From contig JBGSWN010000024.1 of the NCBI GenBank assembly GCA_041752395.1, positions 1-64,000 of the forward strand: DNA of 64,000 nt, in the 5' to 3' direction. This DNA comes from UBA6168 sp041752395 (GTDB taxonomy: Bacteria; Bacteroidota; Bacteroidia; Chitinophagales; Saprospiraceae). The translations under genes were made by a program, and so were the position numbers. Below, piece after piece: positions 16,167 to 24,299 of this stretch. The stretch's first letter is position 1. The number at the start of each line of letters is the position of its first letter. The notes below the pieces were generated by a model. The model did not search any database. It was not told where the DNA came from and saw only the letters and a list, made by a program, of their open reading frames with translations.

Positions 16167-16873
16167 GCTATTAATTTTTCGACAAGGTAGTTAGGAGGGG
16201 GAATTTCGGAACGTTTTTTTGGTTTTTTTTAGGCAAAAAAGGAAGTTGTTCTTGGTGTTCCAATCCTGTATGATTAGGTTTTGGATTGAACAATATGGCT
16301 TTTATTTCATTTAATATGGTATGGAACACCTAGTAAAACCTATTGTTTTTTAGCCAAGACTAGGCGGTAACTTAAAGATTAATGTCGTCAATTTAGCGGG
16401 AATCGACTGTTGTTGCTTGCCCATCCAGCCCCCCACCCCCCGAAATGTCGGGGCAGGCTCTAAAGGGGAGCATCCCGTGGAATACCGAAACCTCGGAAAA
16501 AATAGCACGGGATGCTCCCCTTTAGGGCAATGTCATTAACTTAAGACCCTGAAAGGGTAGAACATGAATAGCCCTCCCGACAATATGTCGGGAAAATCCG
16601 GGGAATTTGGGAAATGAAAGGAGTAGCAACCCTAGAGGGGTTGAATATCATAACTCGTTGACATTCAACCCCTCCGGGGTTTTGACAATTTTTTCTCAAC
16701 CTTCCCCGGATTTTCCCGACATATTGTCGGGAGGGCTATTCAAATTTAACCACTCCGTGGTCTTAAAAACCTAGTGTTAATGACATTGCCCTTTTGTCAA
16801 TTCCTGCTAAATTGACGACATTTAAATTTCCTCCTAACTTCTGCCAACACATAAATAATCATAACACCTTTTC
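16167..16873. other. intergenic region dominated by nested inverted repeats
   Basis: No gene is recognised. The right two thirds are a compound palindrome (16381-16822). The left part is AT-rich and presumably carries the promoter of the acyl-CoA synthetase gene. Confidence 0.6.
16381..16822. repeat. 442-bp nested palindromic element
   Basis: Several inverted repeats lie inside one another. The outer arms 16381-16402/16801-16822 match at 21 of 22. A 20-bp perfect pair, 16460-16479/16506-16525, carries CTAAAGGGGAGCATCCCGTG. A 17-bp perfect pair, 16524-16540/16776-16792, reads AGGGCAATGTCATTAAC. A 39-bp perfect pair, 16567-16605/16702-16740, includes CCCTCCCGACAATATGTCGGG. The innermost pair is near 16629-16680 (AACCCTAGAGGGGTT). 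The motif AATGTCRTYAA occurs at four of the ends. The CTAAAGGGG part is a variant of the 9496 and 12083 family. Confidence 0.85.
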
Positions 16874-17668
16874 ATGATTGACCTTTCGAATATTATTGCC
16901 GTTTACGGCCCCAAACTATTATTGGCACTCCTTATTCTCGTGTTGGGTGGCCTTGCCATCAACCTCATCCTTCGAGGCATCAAAAAAGCAATGGAGCGTT
17001 CCGAAGTGGACGCCAACCTTCGCCCCTTTCTTTTTACCCTGATAAAAGTGATGCTGCGCATTTTGGTGGTGCTGGCCGCCCTCGGTACGATGGGCGTAGA
17101 AATGACCTCCTTCATCGCCATTCTGGGTTCGGCGGGCTTGGCCATTGGCTTGGCACTGAGCGGCACTTTGCAGAATTTTGCGGGTGGGGTGCTTATCCTG
17201 CTGTTCAAGCCTTTCAAGGTTGGCGACTTCATCAAGGCCCAGGGTTTTCAGGGTACGGTAAAGGAAATCCAAATCTTCAACACCATCATGGTCACGCTGG
17301 ACAACCACGAGGTCATCATCCCCAATGGCGGTCTCTCGACGGATACGCTGGAAAACTACTCCAAACAGGAAAAACGCCGCATCGTCTGGACTTTTGGCAT
17401 TGGCTACGGCGACAGTGTGCAGCAGGCAAGGGAGGTGCTGACGGGGGTATTGGCCACCAATCCGCTTATCTTGACCGAAGAGCCGCCCTTTATCCAAGTG
17501 GCTGAACTTGGCGACAATTCCGTGAACCTGACGGTGCGGGTCTGGGTGCTAATGGACGATTACTGGCCTGTCTTTTTCGACATCAACGAAAAGGTGTACA
17601 ACGCCTTCAACAAGGCCGGACTTAATATTCCGTTCCCGCAGATGGATGTGCATTTGCACCGGAATTAG
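16874..17668 (+). CDS. mscS: MscS-type small-conductance mechanosensitive channel
   Basis: 264 residues with three transmembrane helices: about 8-32 (LLLALLILVLGGLAINLIL), 46-75 (LRPFLFTLIKVMLRILVVLAALG), and TM3 near 78-110 with the Gly/Ala-rich pore pattern GSAGLAIGLALSGTLQNFAGG. The beta domain follows (FKVGDFIKAQGFQGTVKEI, IIPNGGLSTDTLENYS), then the alpha/beta C-terminal vestibule ending in FPQMDVHL. The length fits canonical MscS. It releases small solutes under hypo-osmotic stress. It is convergent with the Kv-type channel gene, whose stop lies 11 bases away, so the two share a 3' region without an obvious hairpin. Confidence 0.93.
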   Translation: MIDLSNIIAVYGPKLLLALLILVLGGLAINLILRGIKKAMERSEVDANLRPFLFTLIKVMLRILVVLAALGTMGVEMTSFIAILGSAGLAIGLALSGTLQNFAGGVLILLFKPFKVGDFIKAQGFQGTVKEIQIFNTIMVTLDNHEVIIPNGGLSTDTLENYSKQEKRRIVWTFGIGYGDSVQQAREVLTGVLATNPLILTEEPPFIQVAELGDNSVNLTVRVWVLMDDYWPVFFDINEKVYNAFNKAGLNIPFPQMDVHLHRN

Positions 17669-17679
17669 TAGCGTTTCCG

Positions 17680-18534
17680 TCAGTCACCCAAATGCGCTCC
17701 GCAATATTTACAATAAACGGCATCTGGCTCGTGGCCATCCTTGCTGCAGTTTAGGCAGGTTTTAGTGGTGTGTTTCTGCTGGTACATCAAGGAAGAGGTA
17801 ACGATGCCGGTCGGCACGGCGATGACGGCATAACCCAGCACCATGATGATGGAGGCGATGAATTTCCCCAAGTTGGTCATCGGGCTGATGTCGCCATAGC
17901 CCACGGTGGTGATGGTCACGATGGCCCAGTAGATGGCAGTAGGGATGCTGTCGAAGCCGGGGTTGGTGGGCGATTCGATGACGTACATCACCGAACCGAA
18001 TATGCAGACGACCAGCAGCACAAAGAACATGAAGACGTAAATCTTGGCACGGCTGGCCTTCAAGGCAGTCACCAGTTGGTTGCCCTGGTTCAGAAAGATA
18101 TCGAGCTTGAAGATGCGGAAAACCCGTATCAGCCGCAGCGACCGCACGATGAGCAGCGAGTGGGCGCCGGGTATCAGAAAATCAGCGTACATCGGCAGGA
18201 TGGACAGGATGTCAATCACTCCGAAAAAGCTGGTGGCGTAGCTTAGTGGCTTGTACACGCAGTAGAGCCGCAGCAGGTATTCAATGGTAAAAAATAGGGT
18301 GATTATCCATTCCAACAGCAAGAACGTATCCCGCCATTCTGCCTGAAGCGAAGGCACGGTTTCCAGCATGAGCACCACGATGCTCAGTAATATCATCACC
18401 AACAGCACCACGTCAAATAGCTTGCCCGCTGGGGTGTCCGCCTCAAAGATGACCTCGTGCAGCCGCTCCCGGAACGGGCTGAAGTTGGCTGGCTTGCCGT
18501 TGTTCTTTTGATTGTCGAAATTGATGCTTTTCAT
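17680..18534 (-). CDS. voltage-gated potassium channel (Kv type) with C-terminal zinc ribbon
   Basis: 284 residues. Six transmembrane segments are visible between residues 40 and 230. S4 has spaced arginines (RSLRLIRVFRIFKL), and the pore helix and filter are AIYWAIVTITTVGYGD (filter about 202-208), so it is selective for K+. The last 30 residues carry CLNCSKDGHEPDAVYCKYCG, a CxxC...CxxC zinc-ribbon-like knot that is not part of the usual channel core. No ligand-binding RCK or cyclic-nucleotide domain is present. Membrane protein, convergent with the MscS gene; the two together suggest a place in ion and turgor control. Confidence 0.9.
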   Translation of the reverse strand: MKSINFDNQKNNGKPANFSPFRERLHEVIFEADTPAGKLFDVVLLVMILLSIVVLMLETVPSLQAEWRDTFLLLEWIITLFFTIEYLLRLYCVYKPLSYATSFFGVIDILSILPMYADFLIPGAHSLLIVRSLRLIRVFRIFKLDIFLNQGNQLVTALKASRAKIYVFMFFVLLVVCIFGSVMYVIESPTNPGFDSIPTAIYWAIVTITTVGYGDISPMTNLGKFIASIIMVLGYAVIAVPTGIVTSSLMYQQKHTTKTCLNCSKDGHEPDAVYCKYCGAHLGD

Positions 18535-18907
18535 GCTTTTTTTAAATCAATCATTGCCAAAAATCTTGGCGGATGGCAAGGTAAATAAAATGTCAAATTC
18601 AAGAAGCATTCTTAAAACAGCCATGCCGCCAGTACTTTGAGATTCCCTCCTTTTCAAGTAATTCCCAACAAGCAATCACGGAAAGACAATACTATTCCCA
18701 CACAAACAAGATATGTCCCAGCCCATGGGGCAATTCCTCCTATACCTTGGGCCACAAGTCCGAAAGCGGACGGAAAGGATGACCACATCTTTGCGGCGTA
18801 ACTGAGATGATAGAAATTAGACCATAGATTTTAGACCAGCCAATGCATGCCACGGCCCCGTCTAGTGTCTAAAGTCTCATATCTAAAGTCTTTAAAAATC
18901 ATCCGAC
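18535..18907. other. intergenic region with TAGAC-type inverted repeat
   Basis: No gene is recognised. Left words such as TTAGACCATAGATTTTAGACC (18816-18837) face GTCTAGTGTCTAAAGTC and further copies of TCTAAAGTC (18860-18890). Together they form an imperfect hairpin next to the 18908 gene. Similar words occur at 32592-32745 and 58487-58566. Confidence 0.5.
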
Positions 18908-19333
18908 ATGAAAAAACAAATCATTTTAATCGCCGCAAGTTTGCTGTGCTACACCGCTACCATTTTCGCCAATCAAATGCCCGTGGGCGAAAACCATTTA
19001 ATCGTCAGCATCGAAAAAGCGGAAGGCCCAACCTCGCTGAACCTTCGCTTGGCCAACCTGGAGAAAAAGAGCACCCTCATTCTGTTACAAGACGTGAGCG
19101 GTAACAACTGGTTTTCGCAGTTCGTCTGGCGAAAAGTGGGTTTCGCCAAAAAATTGAACTTGAAAGGAATGCCCGACGGAATTTACACCCTCACGATTCA
19201 GCACGAGGATGCAACGATTATCCAAGCATTGAATCTTTCGCACGGGGTATTGGAGGTTTCAAAGCATCAACAGATAAAAATGCCGACGGTGCCGGGGAAA
19301 GACCTGGTAGAGGGTGAGAGCGTGAGAGAGTGA
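18908..19333 (+). CDS. small secreted beta-sandwich protein of unknown function
   Basis: 141 residues. The signal peptide is MKKQIILIAASLLCYTATIFA, cleaved before NQMPVG. The mature part has short alternating strands (SLNLRLANLEKKSTLILLQD, WFSQFVWRKVGFAKKLNLKGMPDGIYTLTIQHED) that recall the fold of a T9SS C-terminal domain or DUF3244-like proteins, but the usual PNP motif is absent. It is most likely periplasmic or outer-membrane associated. The last residues (EGESVRE) run into a GTGAGAGCGTGAGAG-type purine-rich tract that recurs after the hybrid regulator gene, so the natural end may lie slightly earlier. Confidence 0.65.
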   Translation: MKKQIILIAASLLCYTATIFANQMPVGENHLIVSIEKAEGPTSLNLRLANLEKKSTLILLQDVSGNNWFSQFVWRKVGFAKKLNLKGMPDGIYTLTIQHEDATIIQALNLSHGVLEVSKHQQIKMPTVPGKDLVEGESVRE

Positions 19334-19470
19334 GCGGGTGAAAGTGTGAGCAACCGTTGAGGGCTAATCACTAAAATCCGCAACGCCTCTGGGCACGAAA
19401 CTTATAGTTTTATACAATTTTGAAGCAGGGCGGGCACGAGGTCCGTCTTGCTTTTTCGATACACTGGCCA

Positions 19471-19503
19471 AGACTTTCCAAGTTTATAAAACTTGGAAAG
19501 TCT
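19471..19503. repeat. 33-bp palindrome, copy 2
   Basis: Identical to 10296-10328. It ends 18 bases before the ATG of the hybrid regulator, so a hairpin would form in its leader RNA. Confidence 0.8.
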
Positions 19504-19521
19504 AATGCGACAACCCGACTT

Positions 19522-22500
19522 ATGAAAAAGACAATCACCAAACTCCTGCTACTTCTGCTGCCCTTTTCCAGCAGTTTTGCGCAGCAAAAAGCAACGTCAA
19601 CTGGCCGCCTAGATGGCCTCGACCTGCAACTCTTCGAATTGCCAAACGGCGAAGCGGGCAACCACGTCCAAGCCATTGTGCAGGACAAGCTTGGCTATAT
19701 GTGGTTCGGCTCTCAGTACGGCCTGCACCGCTGGGACGGCAACCAGTTCAAGACCTACCTCCACGACCCTGGCAACGCCAACTCCCTCACCAGCGACTAC
19801 ATCGAGAGTATCTATGTCGCCAAGGATGGGACGCTCTGGATCGGCACTTGGGGCGCTGGCCTCAACCATTTCGACCAGAAGACGGGCAAATTCACCCGCT
19901 ACTACGCTGGCAAACGGGACGGCCTTAGCGACAATTTCGTCAACGTCGTCACCGAAGACCGGGAAGGCAACCTCTGGATCGGCACCCTGAATGGCCTTGA
20001 CCGCCTCAATCCCCGCACAGGCGACATGGTCCACTACCGCAACATTCCCGGCGACAGGCACAGCCTAAGTTGCAACCAAGTCCGCTCCCTGCTCGTGGAT
20101 GCGCAAGGAACACTTTGGGTGGGCACGGGCTTTTTCTTCGATGGCAATGATGCGGGTGGCTTGAACCGCTACAACCCCGAATCCAATGATTTCGAGCGCT
20201 ACATGGCCAAAAACAGGGACGAAGAAAGCCTCAGCGGCAATGAAATCCGCACGCTTTACGAAGATTTGGAAGGCAATTTCTGGGTCGGCACTAACGGCGA
20301 TGGCCTTCACCTGATGGACCGCAAAGCCGGAACTTTCAAGCGTTTTCAAAAACACGGCGACGGCGACAAAGCCTTCAGTATGCCTAAAGGCTATAGCCGC
20401 AGTGATTCACAGTTGACTTTCATGCTGGAAGACTCGGAACACCGTTTTTGGATGGGCAATTGGAACGGTGGCATCAAATGTTACGACCCGCTCAGCGACG
20501 ACGCCCGGCTCTACAATATTGAGGGCAAAAAAGGCAGTCGTTTGCATGAAAACAACGCTTGGACGGGCTTTCAATCGAAGGACGGTGTGCTCTGGTTTAG
20601 CACCGCTTCTGGCGATGCAAGGGTTTATCGCACGGCGGGCAGGCGGGGCATGTTCAACACCGTTTCGCTGCCCACGAAGACCGATTTTGTCAAAAGTTTT
20701 ACCGAAGGCCCCGATAAAAACATCTACTATTCCACGAATTTGAACCTTGTTGGTAAACTGGCCTTGCAGCCCGATGGCGTGGGTTGCGGCCCAGAATACA
20801 GCACGGAGGAAGGCGCTTTGGCAGGCAGCTCGAAAATCGTGACCGATGCGCAGGGCAAGCTCTGGGGCATGAAGGAATCGGGCGGCGTGGTGCGCTACGA
20901 CCCCATTCGGAATACCTCAAAACTGTACCAGCACGATGCCGCCAGCCCGGCCAGCCTACCCGCTGCACCCGTTCAGGATATTTTACCGGATAAAAAAGGA
21001 AATATCTGGCTGACCACTTATGGCGCTGGCTTGGTGTTTTTTGATAAAAAAAATGAGCATTTCACGGCATTTCGCCACCAAGACGGCGTGGAAAACAGCC
21101 TGCCGCACGATTTTACGGGCAAGCTTTTCATGGACAAAGAACAAAACCTTTGGGTAACGGGCGGCGGCAAGGGCAAGCCCGGCAAGCCGTTTTTTATCAC
21201 CCGGTTTGAGCCCAACACCAAAACTTTTACCCGCTACCAACTGAACAACATCCCCGACGACGAGAATTTCTGGCAAAGCCCGCCCGTGCAGGACAAGGCC
21301 GGAAACATCTGGGTCTGCCTAGATGCGGGCCTGCTGAAGCTCCGCCCCGAAACAGGCGAATGCAGCTTTTTTGACCAAAAAAAACTGGGTAAAAAGGGCA
21401 ACCGCCTGAAAGGCATGGTAGCCGACAACGATGGCCGCCTCTGGATTTTGTCGGATGTCCTGCTGGCCTTCGACCCTGTGAAGGAGACCGTTTTTTCTTA
21501 CGGCGTAGCCAGCGGCCTCAAGGCGCTACCCTTTGAGCAGGACGCCATTTACAAGACCGCCAAGGGCGAAATCTTCCTTGGAGGCCGCAGCGGCATCCAC
21601 TATTTCGACCCCCGCCAACTGGACAGCTCCAATGTCTCCCCGCCGGTCGTGCGCATCACGGGCTTTGAACTGTTGGACGCCAACGGCCCCGAAAACCGCT
21701 TCGACGCCTCGGTGACGCAGGGAAATCCCATCGAACTGAAGCACGACGAGGACGTGTTCTCGTTCAGTTTTTCCACCCTTGACTACAACGACCCAACCGC
21801 CAACCGCCTCGAATTCAAGCTCGAAGGGTTGGACAAGGATTGGCGGGTGGCGGGCCAAGACCTCAAGGCAACCTACGTGAAAGTACCGCCCGGCACTTAT
21901 ACCTTCCGGGTGCGAGGAGCGAACAGCTACGGGGTTTGGGGCGAAGAAACATCCGTCGTGGTAGCCGTTTTGCCGCCTTGGTGGCAGACCTGGTGGGCGT
22001 GGTCGCTGTACCTGTTTTTGGTCGCTGGCGCAATCTTCATGGCCTACCGCTTCCTATTGAGCCGGAAAATGGAGAAGGCGGAAACGATGCGTTTAAAGGA
22101 ATTGGACACGGTGAAAAACCGCTTGTTTGCCAATATCACGCATGAATTCCGCACGCCGTTGACGATTATCCTCGGCATTGCGGAGCAAATGAAAGCAGGT
22201 AAAATGCCCAATACTGGCGAGGGTTTTGACCTTATCGAGCGGAACGGCAACAACCTACTCGGCCTCGTGAACCAGATGCTGGAACTTGCGAAAATGGAGA
22301 ACGGCTCGGTCAAGCTGAACCTGCAACATGGCGACGTGGTGGCTTACCTGAAATATGTCACCAATAATTTCCAGCCCTTGGCCGCCGACAACCGAACAGG
22401 CCTGCATTTCCTTTCCGATTTGGATGAACTGACGATGGACTACGATGCCGAAATGCTGCAACGGGTGCTATCGAATTTGCTGTCCAATGCACTGAAATTC

Positions 22501-23796
22501 ACCCCGACGGGCGGGAATGTGTACGTGAGCCTCGCTGGGCAATACAATTTGGAAAATGGCCCCACTACCCTACTGCTCAAGGTTCGGGACACTGGCACGG
22601 GCATCGCTGCGGACAAGCTGCCGAATGTCTTCGACCGCTTTTTCCAAGCCTCCGAAGGGGCGGCTGCACAGCAAGGCACAGGCATTGGTCTCGCCTTGAC
22701 AAAGGAACTGGTAAAGCTGATGGGCGGCGAGATTTCGGCTCGGAGCCGGGACGGGGAAGGGTCGGAATTTGTGGTGACGCTACCGGTCAAGCGGGATTGC
22801 GGAATTCGGATTGCGGAAGGCGGATTGGGAGGGAAAGAAACAGCAAATGTCAGGATTGAACAGCAAGGGGCTGAGTTAGTAGCTGTCACAGAAGCCGAAT
22901 TGAGCGAGGCACTTTCCCCTTTATTAATTTTATCCAGCGGGGAAAATACTGACGGAGTAACTCCTCACAATGACGACAACGAACTGCCTTTGCTCCTGCT
23001 CATCGAGGACAATCCCGATGTGATGACCTACCTGAAATCTTGCCTGATTTACGATTACCGCCTCGCCACCGCCAGCAATGGTCGGGAAGGGGTGGAACTG
23101 GCCACGGCGCTCATTCCCGACCTCGTGGTGACGGATGTGATGATGCCCGTGATGGATGGTTACGAAGTTTGTAAATTCCTGAAAAACGATGAACGCACCA
23201 GCCATGTCCCGGTTATCATGCTCACCGCAAAGGCGGGGCTGGAGAGCCGCCTAGAGGGGCTGGAACTGGGGGCGGATGCTTATTTGGCGAAGCCGTTTCA
23301 CAAATCGGAACTGCTGGTACAAATACGGAATTTGCTGACCACAAGGCGGCGACTGCAACGCCACTACCGCAGCGTAGCAGGCATCGGCAGCGAGCATTTT
23401 CCCATTAAAATGAGCAAATCCCAAAGGGATAAAAATACCGCCCCCGCCATGACGGAATCAGAGGATTATTTCGTAAAAAAACTGCGCCGTGCCGTGGAGG
23501 CGCACCTCGATGACGCTGAGTTCAACGTGGAGGGACTGTGCAAGGAAATCGGTATGAGCCATTCGCATTTGCACCGCAAACTCTCTGCTGTGACAGGCTG
23601 TTCGGCGAGCAAATTCATCCGGCAAATCCGCTTGAGCAAGGCCAAGGAACTGCTCGAAGACCGCAACCTGACCATCACTGCCGTGGCTTTCGACTCCGGT
23701 TTTAACGACCCCGGCTATTTCGGTCGGGTGTTCAAGCAGGAGTTCAGGATGACGCCGGTGGAGTGGCGGGAACGGATGATGGGGGTGGAGAATTAG
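19522..23796 (+). CDS. one-protein hybrid two-component regulator (HTCS)
   Basis: 1,424 residues from ATG 19522 (MKKTITKLLLLLLPFSSSFAQ, signal peptide); the frame is open upstream but runs through a palindrome. Order of domains: a periplasmic propeller of Reg_prop repeats (TLWIGTWGAGLNHFD, NLWIGTLNGLDRL, NFWVGTNGDGLHLM) to about 730; a Y_Y_Y domain (PPGTYTFRVRGANSYGVW); one membrane helix near 825; HisKA with the phospho-acceptor at His874 (ITHEFRTPLTIILG); HATPase (GTGIGLALTKELVKLMGG); receiver with Asp1205 (VVTDVMMPVMDG); and an AraC-type DNA-binding domain to the end. Such proteins sense oligosaccharides in the periplasm and switch on local utilisation genes, but none is adjacent. A 41-base repeat-like segment at 22791-22831 lies in the kinase-receiver linker. 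Confidence 0.93.
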   Translation: MKKTITKLLLLLLPFSSSFAQQKATSTGRLDGLDLQLFELPNGEAGNHVQAIVQDKLGYMWFGSQYGLHRWDGNQFKTYLHDPGNANSLTSDYIESIYVAKDGTLWIGTWGAGLNHFDQKTGKFTRYYAGKRDGLSDNFVNVVTEDREGNLWIGTLNGLDRLNPRTGDMVHYRNIPGDRHSLSCNQVRSLLVDAQGTLWVGTGFFFDGNDAGGLNRYNPESNDFERYMAKNRDEESLSGNEIRTLYEDLEGNFWVGTNGDGLHLMDRKAGTFKRFQKHGDGDKAFSMPKGYSRSDSQLTFMLEDSEHRFWMGNWNGGIKCYDPLSDDARLYNIEGKKGSRLHENNAWTGFQSKDGVLWFSTASGDARVYRTAGRRGMFNTVSLPTKTDFVKSFTEGPDKNIYYSTNLNLVGKLALQPDGVGCGPEYSTEEGALAGSSKIVTDAQGKLWGMKESGGVVRYDPIRNTSKLYQHDAASPASLPAAPVQDILPDKKGNIWLTTYGAGLVFFDKKNEHFTAFRHQDGVENSLPHDFTGKLFMDKEQNLWVTGGGKGKPGKPFFITRFEPNTKTFTRYQLNNIPDDENFWQSPPVQDKAGNIWVCLDAGLLKLRPETGECSFFDQKKLGKKGNRLKGMVADNDGRLWILSDVLLAFDPVKETVFSYGVASGLKALPFEQDAIYKTAKGEIFLGGRSGIHYFDPRQLDSSNVSPPVVRITGFELLDANGPENRFDASVTQGNPIELKHDEDVFSFSFSTLDYNDPTANRLEFKLEGLDKDWRVAGQDLKATYVKVPPGTYTFRVRGANSYGVWGEETSVVVAVLPPWWQTWWAWSLYLFLVAGAIFMAYRFLLSRKMEKAETMRLKELDTVKNRLFANITHEFRTPLTIILGIAEQMKAGKMPNTGEGFDLIERNGNNLLGLVNQMLELAKMENGSVKLNLQHGDVVAYLKYVTNNFQPLAADNRTGLHFLSDLDELTMDYDAEMLQRVLSNLLSNALKFTPTGGNVYVSLAGQYNLENGPTTLLLKVRDTGTGIAADKLPNVFDRFFQASEGAAAQQGTGIGLALTKELVKLMGGEISARSRDGEGSEFVVTLPVKRDCGIRIAEGGLGGKETANVRIEQQGAELVAVTEAELSEALSPLLILSSGENTDGVTPHNDDNELPLLLLIEDNPDVMTYLKSCLIYDYRLATASNGREGVELATALIPDLVVTDVMMPVMDGYEVCKFLKNDERTSHVPVIMLTAKAGLESRLEGLELGADAYLAKPFHKSELLVQIRNLLTTRRRLQRHYRSVAGIGSEHFPIKMSKSQRDKNTAPAMTESEDYFVKKLRRAVEAHLDDAEFNVEGLCKEIGMSHSHLHRKLSAVTGCSASKFIRQIRLSKAKELLEDRNLTITAVAFDSGFNDPGYFGRVFKQEFRMTPVEWRERMMGVEN

Positions 23797-23885
23797 CGGG
23801 TGAGAGCGTGAGAGATGTGAGCGGGTGAGAGAGCGTGAACGGGGTCTGTTCACTAAACTGTGTCACCAATAATTTGGATCTGGAA

Positions 23886-24170
23886 ATGAAATCCCCGCCG
23901 CTGACAAAGCCCCCACGACAGGTACACGCTGCATTGCTAAAGGTATATCCCCAGCCCGCTGGCGAGATGGTAGCATTCGAGCGTCAGGAGGCCACTGGCC
24001 AGCAGCCTTGCCGCCTGGAGACACTGAATATGCTGGGGCAAAAACTATATGACCAACCGATAAAAGAAGGGACAAATACGGTTTCCCATTTGCCCGCAGG
24101 GCAGCATTTTTATCGCCTTTGGCGGGATGAGGGGATTGTGGAAGTTGGGAAGGTGGTGGTTGTGAAATAA
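23886..24170 (+). CDS. orphan T9SS type A sorting domain
   Basis: Starting at ATG 23886 this encodes 94 residues, nearly all of which are a Por_Secre_tail domain: LLKVYPQPAGEMVAFE, RLETLNMLGQKLYDQ, LPAGQHFYRLWRDEG, then VGKVVVVK at the end. There is no signal peptide and no cargo domain. It is either the last piece of a lost secreted protein or a short unexported relic. The preceding 50 bases are a GTGAGAG-rich tract following the HTCS gene. The hairpin at 24239-24268 would serve as its terminator. Confidence 0.6.
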   Translation: MKSPPLTKPPRQVHAALLKVYPQPAGEMVAFERQEATGQQPCRLETLNMLGQKLYDQPIKEGTNTVSHLPAGQHFYRLWRDEGIVEVGKVVVVK

Positions 24171-24238
24171 CCGTATGAAGATGAATGGAAACTTAACCCC
24201 TATTCAGATACCGCCTTATTGGCAATCACAAAAAACAC

Positions 24239-24268
24239 AAACGCCCCGGCCATGCGACCGAGGCGTTT
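24239..24268. terminator. bidirectional hairpin terminator
   Basis: AAACGCC and GGCGTTT form the base of a stem, with CGG/CCG above it. A T run follows on the plus strand. It stands between the convergent orphan sorting domain and the haem peroxidase gene. Confidence 0.65.
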
Positions 24269-24299
24269 TTTTGTTCTAAACAAGCATTGTGCTGCGCAA

